Shown piece by piece: positions 35,864-48,423 of a stretch of 64,000 bases of DNA (its first letter is position 1; every line of letters starts with the position of its first letter). The position numbers and the translations under genes are program-made. The notes under the pieces are model-generated. The model was not told where the DNA came from. It saw only the letters and a program-made list of their open reading frames with translations, and ran no database searches. The stretch covers positions 13,211,611 to 13,275,610 of the forward strand of contig OZ017801.1 in the NCBI GenBank assembly GCA_963969395.1, given 5' to 3'. The DNA is from Pseudoscleropodium purum. Its lineage: Eukaryota > Streptophyta > Bryopsida > Hypnales > Brachytheciaceae.

Positions 35864-37325
35864 ATGGCTTCCCAGACGGCGGTGAGTCCTGCGCTCCCCA
35901 GAGGACAGCCACGTGCGGACGGACCGGCGTGCGTGTTGGGCATCGGCACTGCCGTGCCTCCCACGGAGTTCCTGCAATCGGAGTACCCGGATTTCTTCTT
36001 CAACATCACCAACTGCAGCGAGAAGGAGGCGCTCAAGGCCAAGTTCAAGCGCATCTGTAAGTGACCATGCATCTCGAATAGACCTAATTAAATAATTCAC
36101 TTCACCTGCCTGAATGCTCATTCGGACCCACCTGGCTTAATTGCTTGCCGATGATTCCCCGTGAAGTAGCTCAATTGGGTGATCGAGCGGAGGAAAATTG
36201 GATTCGCAAGCTGCATTTCATAGTCTACTGAATTTCATTTGAGTCGAATGAATTGGTTCAAGAAAGGTGCTTGTGGGGTGGTCCCTCAAATGAAATTGAC
36301 GCGATTTGTACGTGTGATCCCATTCCACAGGCGACAAGTCGGGCATCCGGAAGCGACACCTGTTCTTGACGGAGGAGGTGCTCAAGGCCAACCCGGGAAT
36401 CTGCACCTACATGGAGCCCTCGCTCAACGCAAGACACGACATCGTCGTCGTGCAGGTGCCCAAGCTCGCCGCCGAGGCCGCGCTCAAGGCCATCAAGGAG
36501 TGGGGCGGACGCAAGTCCGACATCACGCACATCGTCTTCGCCACCACCAGCGGCGTGAACATGCCCGGCGCCGACCACGCGCTGGCCAAGCTGCTGGGCC
36601 TCAAGCCCACCGTCAAGCGCGTCATGATGTACCAAACCGGCTGCTTCGGCGGCGCCTCGGTGTTGCGCGTGGCCAAGGACTTGGCCGAGAACAACAAGAA
36701 CGCGCGCGTGCTGGCCGTGTGCAGCGAGGTCACGGCCGTGACCTACCGCGCCCCGAGCGAGAATCACTTGGACGGGCTGGTCGGCTCGGCGCTGTTCGGG
36801 GACGGCGCGGGCGTGTACGTGGTCGGGGCGGACCCCAAGCCGCAAGTGGAGAAGGCTTTGTTCGAGGTCCACTGGGCCGGGGAGACCATCTTGCCTGAAA
36901 GTGACGGCGCCATCGACGGCCATCTCACGGAAGCGGGGCTCATCTTCCACTTGATGAAGGACGTTCCCGGGCTGATCTCCAAGAACATCGAGAAGTTTCT
37001 GACGGAGGCGCGCAAGTGCGTGGGGTCCCCTGCGTGGAACGAGATGTTCTGGGCCGTGCACCCCGGAGGCCCCGCCATTCTGGACCAGGTGGAGGCCAAG
37101 CTGCAGCTGTCGAAGGACAAGATGCAGGGCAGCCGCGACGTGCTGCTGGAGTACGGCAACATGTCGAGCTCTTCGGTGTTGTTCGTGTTGGACCAGATTC
37201 GTCAGAGATCGTTGAAGTTGGGTTCTTCGACGCTCGGGGAGGGCAGCGACTTCGGCTTCTTCATCGGCTTCGGACCTGGACTGACGCTGGAGGTGTTGGT
37301 GCTCCGGGCCGCAGCCAATCACTAG
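35864..37325 (+). CDS. CHS: Chalcone synthase, copy 3 (two exons, 395 aa)
   Basis: Exon 1 is 35864-36056, the intron 36057-36330 and exon 2 36331-37325; offsets to copy 2 are a constant 15803 bases with no indel. The protein has the same catalytic Cys169, His308, Asn341 and pocket. The only amino-acid change I find is Pro9 for Ala9 in the variable N-terminus. Several substitutions cluster in the first 50 bases of exon 1 (GTGAGTCCTGCGCTCCCCAGA against GTGAGCGCTGCACTCCCCAGG); after that, exon, intron and 3' flank are identical as far as I can see. No PAL lies next to it. A different promoter suggests separate regulation of the same enzyme. Confidence 0.96.
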
Positions 37326-38364
37326 GCGCGGTCCCGACGCTTCGATTTTTGGTGCATTGTTCAAGTGAAATCATTTTTGGTGCCGATCACATGATCAGTG
37401 TACGACAAGTGTACAGAGGTCCACATTGGATCGACACTGCTCTTAGTTAGCCCTAGTTCCATTCATGTGTTGCATTGGTTGCAACCCCATAAATTCATGC
37501 GCAGCTTTGTGCATTGCGATTTCCAATTGGAATCCGCAGCCAGCAGGAGCAATTGTTACCAACAAATTATTCCACAAGTTTCCGGAATGCCACTCACCAT
37601 TTGCATTCCCGCCGCACATCAGTTGCATTATTTTCAGTCTGTACGTTGTTTGCGTTCGTCACAGTTGAATCCGGGAATGGAGGACCTTGATCCAGTCGGT
37701 TGTAGGGTGCAAGTACAAGAGCTGGATCTCGAGCAACTTGATTCACATCTTGTTGCAGACTCAGATCGATCTCTGAACGGTTCTACTCTCGTTTTCCCTG
37801 AACTTCAGAATCCATTTGAGATTTTCAGATCTTGTGGACGAGTGAAGTGCGTGTTGCAGACATCGAAACATGTGGATGTCCAGCATCCCAGGAACGTGCG
37901 TGCCGAGGTATGGATTGCCAATGTGGGTTACAACTATTTACTAAAATGATTGAAATTGGTCGCTCCCAAGTCGAAATTAAATTCGGTGCAACTGTTCAAC
38001 CTGATTTCCACCGAGGTCCATGATGCTGAATATGATCGTTTTCCCTCCTCCTTTTTCTTTTCGGGACCGATCTCATTCGGTTTCGTCCGATATCCTCAAT
38101 TCGCTTTACAGTATTTGTCTAGCCGATTTCATTCAGTTTCTTCACATCCTCGTATCCGTTTGAAATCGGTTCTGGCTCTCTTCAATATGACATTCACTGG
38201 AAGCTTGCTGTGTCAGCAGATGTGCAAATTACGTTTCGTGCATAACACCGCCCAACTAGGATTTCCACCCCATCCCTCTCCCGGCTCCCTAAATTGTTGC
38301 ATTTCCTTGCTTGTTGGAGCGTGCAGCACTCCATTTTCATGGAATTGAGCCAATTTATGGGGTG
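35900..38364 (+). repeat. Block shared almost perfectly with CHS copies 1 and 2
   Basis: Matches 20097-22561 with a constant offset of 15803, including the 274-bp intron and about 1.04 kb of 3' flank; one difference was noticed near 38312 (GTTGGAGCG against GCTGGAGCG). Both edges are flanked by diverged but still homologous sequence, which is what a gene-conversion tract looks like. Confidence 0.85.
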
Positions 38365-39329
38365 AATCCTACCTCATTAGTGATGCAATGTAGAATCCAG
38401 ATCCCCCGGAAGCTTGTCATATGAAGTGATGGATCGGAACATTAGATTTCATGGACCGTTGCACAAAATTAGAGAATCTGTTTTTGTTTAAATTCTGACA
38501 CTGAAGAAACGCTCTGTCCAAGTAGAATCATCGTTCAGATTCATGTTTGACTATGTTTTAGTTCACCTTCATATTGTAAATGTGTTTAGCACCAACTCTA
38601 TGAAATTGGCGATATTTCATTTGCATCTTGTGCTGATAGATACGCAAATGAATTTGCACATTATATTTCATGCACAGCACCATGCACTGCTAAGTTAGGA
38701 TATTCACCCCATGCCTTCCGGCTCCCCACATCTTTCATTTCTTCCTTGCTTGAGGGTGGACTGCACCACTTTGATGGAATTGAGCCAAATGAAGATATTG
38801 AAAATGATAAGGGCTCGCATGAGGTTTGCACTAACTAGAGTTACTGAGCTATTATCGTAGTATTGCAGAGGGCAATCGAGATCATGGCTACGAACATGGA
38901 AGCTAATTAAACTGTCGTGGGATTCCAAACTTGGCACAATTCCGAGAAAGCCCATACAATATTCTGTTATTTAAGCTAATGACATCTAATTGAGACTGGT
39001 TTGTAAAACCGACCCATATATCTTAGACTCTTGCCTAAATAGATTCTTGCCTAAAATGTATAGACCCCATGCATGAGAGCCTTGGGTTGATTTAGGCTAC
39101 ACCTATTAGAAAAATTCTCAGTTTATATGTGAAGAGTCAAAAAAATGCATTCAAAGGAAATCTAAAATCCCCTTGCAACCATCACCAAGCCTAAACAAAA
39201 GCTTCAACAAAAACTTCAACAATTCAATAAGATGAACTATACTCAACCTCTTAGTTGGAGCATTCGCTTAAGCATTTTTAGTATCAACTTTGTTTAATTT
39301 GGTTCTTTGTGTATTCAACCATTTTTGGT
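38365..39329. repeat. Diverged CHS 3' flank and a decayed internal duplicate
   Basis: 38365-38420 is a diverged homologue of the sequence after 22561 (GATGCAATGTAGAATCCAGATCCCC against GACGCAATGTGGAAGTGAGTACCCC, given here only as a comparison). 38600-38795 is a second, degenerate copy of 38215-38355 (TTGCACATTATATTTCATGC, CACCCCATGCCTTCCGGCTC, GATGGAATTGAGCC). No gene seen. Confidence 0.6.
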
Positions 39330-39632
39330 AAGAGCATTGCCACTAATTGCACTCCATTCCACCATGGCACCAAGAAGTGGCAAGGCACTTATTGCCTCAT
39401 GAGATGTAATGGTGCCCTAAAGATCCCATATTTTTCCACTAAGGCCATAGTCAAAGTAGACCAAGTTGGTGTGAATGTAAAATTGCCCACTACAAAGGCC
39501 TCTGTTGCCAAACAAACATAGTAGTGACTATAGAAGCGGCACAACTTCTATTCTGACGAGCTACTAGACTAGAGCAACAGGCTTAGAGTGACATTGCCAA
39601 GGCTTGGTGGTGCGGCTGGTGGTGATGCTCTA
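39330..39632. mobile_element. Possible TIR element with AGAGCAT ends
   Basis: Left end AGAGCATTGCCACTA, right end (reverse complement) AGAGCATCACCACCA. AGAGCAT-type ends are common in plant nonautonomous elements. I find no target duplication, so boundaries are tentative. Confidence 0.4.
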
Positions 39633-41789
39633 AGTGAGAATGGCATCAACTATGACAAGCTTTCCTTGTCCCTAAGTACAAGATAGAGTTGGGAATCCAC
39701 TTGCAGTCCTCCTCCCAACCAAATTTTTTTTAAATAATAGTTTTTTTTATCCAAAACAACTTTATTTTGTGTAGATTGGCTTAAATAAGGACAAGGATTG
39801 TCCTCTAAAAAACATCAACCAACCCTACTTAATAAAATATTAACTATCCTTGTGAATAAAACAAAAGCTCCCTCCTCCCAAAAAATATGTATATAAATAC
39901 AAATGCAAGTATAATTAACCTAAATATGGATATAGATACAAGCACAATTTGTAGTCCCATATTGTTTGTCAAAATGACATAACTATCCACTATCCACTAA
40001 AAAATACCAACTCCAAAAAAGTATTATTCTATCTTAGCCAATGAGAGGTTATTCTAAGAAAAATATATATTATATGGGTAGTGCAAGTCAACAAAAGATG
40101 ATTGGTTGGAGAAAATAATTGATGGGCATAAATAGGTAAAATTGTAGTTTTCTTTATATACTATAATTGATTATAAGACTTTAAAAAAATCCTCCTTTTT
40201 TCACATGTGAAAATTGGCATGCATGTTTTTTACTATTCATTCTTTTATTTTTTTCCCTTGAAACCAACCATTCTTTTGTGATTTTTTGGAAATTGTGGCC
40301 TTCAAAAGTCATTTTGACTGAGGAAAAAAAATGTCATATTTTACAAAATTTAAACTTTGATTGTAAATATCTCAAAATTCCTACAATCAAATTCATTGAA
40401 AATTAAAATGCTTACTAATTTGGTGGTAGTGAACAAGATCCAATGGTCAAATTTTTAAAAAATGAATTCCAAGAAACAATTACACATTTGTCTTTTAAAA
40501 AAACAATTTTAAGGTGATTTTAGAGAGGACCTCTTTGAATCTTTAAAGGTTTAATTTTTGAAAATATTACTTATTGCACCTTATTATACTAAAGTTGTAA
40601 GACTCATAGAATCTTTTAAAGTACTAAGCACTCTAAAGTCCATATTTGGATGGTAATCTACAAAAAATAGTGAAATTAGGTTGTTCCACACTAATTTCTT
40701 GACATTTGACACTACATAAGTATTTTCAATTATTGTACAAGAATGCACTACTTTTGAACTAGATATTGTTCCTAAAAGTTGAGAAAATTGAGTTCAAAAA
40801 CAAATCCAATACATTATTTTTTCACAACTTCCAAAATACAAGATGCACTGTTACTTTCATATCACTAATCAAAGTTTTTGACATTAACAAAAACATACAC
40901 TATGAAGAACAAAATTTTACAAATTTAATTCAAATTTTTTTAATTCTTTTTTATACTTGTAGCTTGAATTTTTTGAACTTAGGGTGATATAATTGTCTCC
41001 TAGAGGAATAATAGTCCTTTACAGAATAAGGTAGGCACAACTACAATTGCCACTAATTTTAATTCAAGTGAAATCGATATATATTTATATAAAAGAACAA
41101 AGTGGATTTTTCAACAATGTGAAGAAAATAGGGGTTGAAGTGAAAGTAGAGAATTTAAGAAAAAAAATAAAGAGTTTTTTACTTTTAAAATTCATCTTAA
41201 AAAGTTACCCATAATTAGAAATAGAATCACCCATAAATCAAATGCACTAACTTTTTTTTTACTTTCTAAGAAAGTGCCAAGATGGCAATCACTTCAAATT
41301 TGGCAAAGCATTGTATTTCTACATTCATCCATTTTTTGGATCAAAAAATACTTTTCAATCATATTCATGCACTTCATCCAAATTTGGCAACTTCAAGCAC
41401 ATTTTAAATAGAAATAGAAAATTCCTAACAAAAAATGATTACTTATATGTGGCAAAAAGTAGAAATTTCTTTTGAAATGGTGCAATTTGGACCCATGGTG
41501 CCAAAAAAAAAGGATTGAAGTGCACACATGTTGAAAGGAATACAATATGGCACCCAAATGGTGAGTTCACATAATGACACTTATTCAATGACTTCTACCA
41601 ATGGCTTCCTTTTATACACAATATAACATGCTTTCCTTCCCCATTCATGCTCATATTTTAGTTGTAATTTTAGGTGCTGATATTTAGGCCTGCAGCAAAT
41701 ATTAGAACAGAATCAACAAGTGAAACTAAAACAAGATGCCAACAAGACATAATAAACTGTAATAGAGAGAAAACAACTGGACCATGAAA
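39633..41789. other. AT-rich intergenic DNA
   Basis: Nothing gene-like is seen. Short open frames are AT-driven and lack protein-like composition. Confidence 0.5.
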
Positions 41790-44700
41790 TTACTTTCCAA
41801 TACAAAAACGATTAAAAATATTCGACAACACTTCTTCCAAAACATCATCGCCACTGATTTCACCCAGTGCAATGGCAGCCTCTTTAAGATCTATGGTCCA
41901 CACACCAAGCGGAATCTCCATCTGTACTGACTCCAGTACCCTTTAAAGTGCTTCGTTTGCCCTCGCGAGCTGCTCAGATTGTCTCTGAAGAAGGAAAGAT
42001 GAATTGTCAACACTACATTATTAAAAAACATTATCGAAAGCTCGCCGCATGGTATATTCCAGACGTACACGCGCAAGCATCACTTCTTATAAAATAACAA
42101 GCACAAGTATTTTGTATTTACAATCATAGCGTTGTCAAAAATTTCCGAGCTCACCTTGTTGTGCCCCAAATGCGTTTAAAAATGATCGCGTCAGCTGCAG
42201 TCCACCCATCACTGGCACTTATGACCATGACAACGACGTCAGCAGCTTTTGCTACTGCTTCCGATCATTCTACTCCTGTAAAACAAAATTTCCATGAATG
42301 AAGAGACACGACAGATCCAAACAATTTGAATGGAAAATAAGTGCTCTATTTAAAGATAATATTATTATATGAGAGTGCCTACAGTCAGAACATCCCAAAC
42401 AAACAAATGTCACTTAACAAACACCTTTCAAGACATGGTAAGGTGCAACAGTAGATCAATGATTCTTGGGAAATAAGTAAGAATAGAGTAGAATCCACTG
42501 GAGTTAATTAGGTCTTGCATTAAAAACTTCCCAAAGACGTAGGGCCCCCACAAGTAAATGAAGTAAAAGGCAATGAGATTAAAACATACCAATTTTTTCT
42601 ACAACGTCAATTGTATCACGGATGCCAGCTGTGTCCAGCAAGTTGACAGCAATCCCTCCCACACACATTCGAGCTTCTACAATATCTCTCGTCGTGCCAG
42701 GGACATTGGTAACTATTGCCCTTTCACTCTGCAAAAGGTCCCAACATTCAAGGTAAAATACAGAAATACAACCCCATACGAACTGTGAAAAAAGTTATAC
42801 AGAACAAATAACCAGAAAGCTTTTGAGCAATGGCAAGTCCTCACGATTAACACAAAAGTACACAATGAAATCAACAGTACAACAAAAAGATGATACAAAC
42901 TTTCTATTTCATCCAAAGATCATATGCAGTCAGAAAATCCAGCACAAACAGAATGGGCTCTCACCTACTTGGCTCCAAGCATTCAGAAGACTGGACTTGC
43001 CGACATTTGGCCTCCCAACGATAGAAACCTGAAGGAACGATCATATCGATCAACCATACGAGCAACCACTTTGCAATGTCCAAGTGCTTCTTTCATGTAG
43101 AAGTTAACGAACATGCCATCTAGCCAACTGCACTATCAAATGAGAACTTTACAGGAGGATAGACACGTAGATTGGACATCAAATGGGGAGTATCATGTAG
43201 AACTAGAAGTCACACCTGCAAGCCGGACTGCAAGAAGCGGCCCCGACCAGCTGTGGATAATGCTTGCTTTAAGTGCTGGCACACAGTCTCAATCCTTGTA
43301 ACTAAAGCGCTTGTGTCTAAATTGGGCATCTCATCATCAAAGTCCAAACGTGCCTCCATCTCCACCAACAGGTCTATGCACAAAAGTTGAGAGTCCTCCC
43401 TGAATGATGACTGACCAAGTTCGAGGTTCAAATACAAGTGAACCCAAAAGCACACATCTAGAACACCAAAGAACAGTGGCAGTTCACAAGCTTAAGAAAA
43501 TGACATTGTGGAACAAGATTAAAAAACAGTTATTTCTTTGGAATAAAGTTTTCAATTTGGCAAACCTAGCGCATTAAGAAAGGTCATAATAAACAAATAC
43601 TAGATCCGATTCAACATTAAGAAACCATAAAGATTCCTACCTGAATACCAGCGAGCAGATTGTGCTGCAAAAAAGGTTTTAGCGCACACGAGTTATGAGA
43701 CACTTTCTGCTTGAGCAAGATCCAGACGGCCATTCAAGAATGCCCGCAAGGTGAATTCCCCTGCAGGTTTACCATGGAAAAACAAGGTCATTCAAAACAC
43801 ATGATTTGCTCATTACTACAAATAAACGACAAGACGAGAGTACGTAGAGAAGATAGGATGTATGAAGGTAGAGGTGGAAATATAGTAGACAGACCAGGTT
43901 GCACCAGCCTTGCACCAGCTTCCAAGCAAAGTTGTAGAACACGGCGCACGCACACATCCCCTCCGTGACACTGCAACTCCACAACGTCCTCTCTTGTGTA
44001 AGATCTAGGTGCCAGCATCGGCACCACCAAAACCTGCATAAGAATATGGTAATTATAATTGAAGGTTCGTCATGAGCTCAATAACCGGTCCATTCCACAA
44101 ATAAATCCACTCATGGTTGCAACGTTGTAGTACATTCCAAACTTGACTACAAAATCCAAAATCTCATCCTAAAAAAGGTTCCGGAGAAATCGACGAGTCA
44201 GTCTACCTCATCCACTAAAGATCCAGAAGAGTCCACCAGGTTTCCATACTGCACTTGATGTCTCTCAGGCGTCCACCCACAGTTAGAATGAGATGTTCTC
44301 ACATGCCTAACTCTTCTTGCTGGTTGAAACAGGTGACCAACAATCTCAACGGCAGAAGTCCCAGATAAACGCACGATTGCGACAGCTCCATCCTGCCCGC
44401 CCATTGCAGTTACAATAGCTGCTATTGTCTCACCGTCTAGGACCTTTTGCCGCTCTTCTTTAGAACCAAGATACTCGTTATACTCGTTATTCAATCTCGC
44501 ATCATTCATGTAAACCGCTGCTCCAGCTGAAAAGTTTTAACGTTAGATGCAACTAAACTGTCACTTATCACTTAATAAGAACAGTCTTTATATAATTGTT
44601 GTGCACTGCCATTTTCGGAATAGGACGATTTCAACTACAATTGAAATTGATCACTGTTTTACGAAACTTTCAGGCATATCTGGATGAAGCACATCGTGCA

Positions 44701-45780
44701 AAAATCTACTCCCCTTCAAAAAATAAAGTATATGTTGAATTGACTCAAATGCCCTCGTGGGGTTTATAACGCCATCAAGAATATCCGAAGGAACTCGCAA
44801 AGAAGCTTCCCAAACCAGACAAGGGACTACCTGATGATTTACTGCTGAAAACTGGTGAGATTGTATGAAGAGGTCCAGCCTGCCGTTGGTTCACCTCTTG
44901 ATGCTTCTTACGATGCCGTACATTTAACCTGGAACAGACCACCAGACAATTGTCAATGACATGATGTATTTGACCTAAAACAGGATTACAGTAAGAGCCC
45001 ACTACTACACCAAATTACTTCTCAATTAGAAGCCTCTAGAATCTTTTTTGATTGACTCCTTTAATTATGGAAACAATCGCATACAATTGGATCCAAAAAC
45101 TCCGCCTGACCTCGACAAGTAGGTCCGACCTTCACGTGAGGCACCACACGAATAAGACATCCACCTCATTCTCAATTTATTCCATTTCTAATTGCGTTTT
45201 GATTGTCTTGGACTATGTTTTTTCCAATTCTATTCTTTGGGGACTCTGTTATTAAGTTGTAAGTACACAAGCAAAGATTGAAAACCGTTACGTAATCTTC
45301 ATACACATTTGTAAGGATACTCATGTCGATAGAACCAGATTCTTACCAGGTTCCACACAAAAATCCAGCTCTTTCTACATTGCCGACTAATGCTGTATGA
45401 TCACGAAATTGTCACATTCACCTTATCCAACAACTCTGGAGTCTAGTCCCGCTCAAAGAGAGAATTACAATCCTTCAACGAGGAACCCGCAAGAGATAGC
45501 TACACCTAACATAGTGCAGGTAGAACTGATAAATAGTAAGCAGAAAATAGGACGACAAGATATGGATGGCACATTGTTACCGTAAAAACATTAAATTGTA
45601 GCAGGATTAAAGGCCACCACTCTAGAACATCCTTTACAAACAGAAGAACACTTACCGAGAAGGATTCCGCGACAGGCCGCTTGACCTTCCAGAACCCGAG
45701 CTAAATTGCCATAACTTGAGTGCTGAAGGAACCGACGACAAATTCAGCGGAGATCGCCGCACAAGCACGAATGGAGCCAT
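41790..45780 (-). pseudogene. tRNA modification GTPase MnmE/TrmE pseudogene with intact N-terminal half
   Basis: MnmE, with MnmG, modifies the wobble uridine of organellar tRNAs. Minus-strand exons: 45780-45656 (Ser/Arg-rich presequence from MAPFVLVRRSP), 44928-44831, 44526-44207 (TIAAIVTAMGGQDGAVAIVR), 44033-43895 ([18 protein letters not shown]), 43760-43641 (GEFTLRAFLNGRLDLAQAE), 43410-43216, 43028-42969 (P-loop GRPNVGKSS), 42728-42590 ([14 protein letters not shown]), 42275-42155, and the last at 41984-41790 ending FCIGK with the family's C-terminal Cys. All junctions are GT-AG and in phase up to codon 249. The gene is dead: TAA at 43693-43695 (AESVS-stop-LV), TGA at 42265-42267 (GVE-stop-SEA), TAA at 41943-41945 (NEAL-stop-RV), a frame break in 43410-43216, and no exon for the NKxD (G4) region between 42155 and 41984. 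Retained introns show it is not a retrocopy. Confidence 0.88.
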
Positions 45781-48313
45781 CCCGTACCACACAAACCCCC
45801 AAGAAGACTCTCACATTGCGTCGACCAGCCAGCATCTCCACAATTCTTCTACACAGCTAACCGAGAGAAAACAAAGTAAGAAGAGGTAGGCAATGAGGAT
45901 TATGCTCTGCATTACGAAGTTGGGATCAAAAGGGTGCTCTCTCACAATTAGGGCTGAGTTGGCACTGAAAGATGGAAAAAAATGTTTTTTCATTCAATTT
46001 ATTTATTTGGAGGGTATTTGAGTACCGACATTTTCAGTGAATAGTCGGTATTGCAAAGTCCCTCATTGTAGTCTTGTTGATTTTTCTAAAGAAGAACATG
46101 CTCAATCCATCAGCAGATCATCTTTACAGTGTATTTTGGCCATTTTTTGGCCATTTTTTCTCTTAATGTGAATTTCAGCCCTTGAATTATGATTTTTTTG
46201 AATTTGAGTCCAAATAATTAACAAAATGAAGCTTATCAAGTGTAGTTTCTACTCTAAGTAGCAATTCTGAAAACTTTGTAGATTTCAATATTTGAGAGTA
46301 ATACTAGCAATTGGCACTTGCTATGCTTCGCATTCATCATTAGAATTTTATAAGAATTTTTATGTATTAGATAGAATGTATAACAAAAATTTCAATAAAT
46401 CTTCAAATAAAAATGACTAAAATCTTTGTATAATTTTTTTTATAAGTAAGCATATATTGAAATGTACAATAGAAATTTATTGAATGATAAATGAAACATA
46501 TGCAATGGTGAATACTATAAAAGATACTCTTACATTAGAATGCATTAGAAATTTGACCCCATTGATACCAAAGAAGGCAACCTAAATTGAAGAATTGAAA
46601 AGAAAAACTTATAAATCTTGAAAACTTTGTAAACAACTTAATTGTTGTGGAATCCAAAATCACTTCAATTGAATAAATTTCTAAAAATCATTTGGTTGTA
46701 GCAATTATAGAAAATTGAAATCATGAAACTCAAAGCTCACAAAGCACAAAACCATAAAAGTGCAGAGAAGTGTAAAGCCAAGAGAAGCAATGGATTTGCT
46801 ACCTCTATAATATCATCCTATGGATCCTCTTTAATATCACCTTAATTGCACCAATTACATAATTTCTATAATATCATCCTTTGTAAAAAGTGATATTACA
46901 GAAGTGATTGCAAATTGCTACTCTATTTCTATAATATCACATTAAGTGAAAATACAATTTCTATGTATGCATGATTGAAAATATTTTTACAAAATATTTA
47001 AAATTATTATTTTAAAGACTTATTAAAATTATTATCATGTATTCTATTCAAGTATATCAAAATTTTACTAATATGTGATACAATGAATGCGTAGTATAGC
47101 AAGCATGAGCCCCTAGTATTAATGGTAGCATCTGTGATATTATAGAGGGAATTATGATTTTAATAGTATGATGATGAATATTAGGCCTATAATCATGGTT
47201 TGTTGATTTTTTTAGTTTTAGAGTGACGTGGTAACTTTGGTTCATATCATCGTGTTCTATGCTATTATATACATCTATGGTGAAAATTTCATATTTTTTG
47301 AGTGTATTTGATATTTGATATAAACTTCTTCATATTTTCATTTGAAATATCAGAGTAATTTCAAAGTTCCTCCAAAAAATTTGAAAAATTTATAATTTGT
47401 AGTAAACATATGATTTCATCTCTAAAAAGTAATTGTAAATTTTTTTTTATTCATATCTAGTTGCAAAATGGCAGTAAAGAAAGTGATGACAATTGGGGCT
47501 TGAATTTAGTGGCCACGAATCCATCTTTACATAATTAAGGGCTAGTCCACCTTTTTTTATGGTTTTTAGTGGACGAGAAGATTTTTATCTTGTTTATAAG
47601 ATGAAGAAAAATAGGTGCAAAATGTAATACAAATGATTCAATATTTTTCAAAGCATTAATGAATTACTTATGAATTTTCAAAAATTTCTATTGTAACACC
47701 CAATTTTGATAATAGGTTTGAAAATATGCATGTACACACAACCTGTAAAGAAAGATGTTGAAACCAAGAAGAATCATAAATAAATAATAAGCAAGGATCC
47801 TTAATGTGACTATGCTTGTATGAGTTGTCTCAAATTAATTTTGCAAATTCTACACTTTCTATAACAAGGTAGTTAGTCAAGTTCCAATTTAAATATATAA
47901 ATGTTCACCAATTAACATATTTGAAAATGGACCAACCTCATATTTTTCCATCTACAGTTCAATCATAAACTAATACAAGTATCTAATAGACTTTAATATG
48001 ATCTTGCTTTATCCTTGTTTCATTCATTGGCTATCTTATACCAATTTCATAACCACCTCATGTCCATTTTCTAGCTAACTGCAGGGTAGCTATGAAGGAA
48101 ATGGTTGCTTTTAGAATACACTACCTTAATGAAAGTATTTGCAACATAAGAGAATCAAAGACATTGCAATAGTTGATATTGATTTTTCAAATTAGAAATT
48201 TGCATGATTAGGGTTTCTATGATTGGACAAATGCCTCGGCTATAGAATTAAAATGTATAAAAATTAAATGAAAGAATCTCGCCAAAATAGATAACCCTAT
48301 TACTATGCAAACT
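45781..48313. other. AT-rich intergenic DNA
   Basis: A hairpin-like pair (CCGACATTTTC / GAATAGTCGG) is present at 46026-46048. No gene or complete element is seen. Confidence 0.5.
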
Positions 48314-48423
48314 CGCTACAAAAAAACAAAGGTATAAATGACTTGTCCACAATGATTGTAATACAACAATGACTACTACAGTCATTGTGAACAAGTCATC
48401 TGTACCCTTGTTTTTTTGTAGTG
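48314..48423. mobile_element. 110-bp CACTA-type foldback MITE with ACT target duplication
   Basis: Left end CGCTACAAAAAAACAAAGG, right end the reverse complement of CACTACAAAAAAACAAGGG. The inverted repeat continues inward through ATGACTTGT.CACAATGA.TGTA. Flanked by ACT at 48311-48313 and 48424-48426. CACTACAA ends with a 3-bp duplication are the hallmark of the CACTA (En/Spm) superfamily. Confidence 0.85.

Noticed and set aside
41943..43695. Rescue of the MnmE stop codons by U-to-C RNA editing
   Set aside because: All three stops would be repaired by U-to-C editing, but in bryophytes such editing is known for organelle transcripts. This gene has spliceosomal introns, so it is nuclear, and it also has a frame break and a missing exon.
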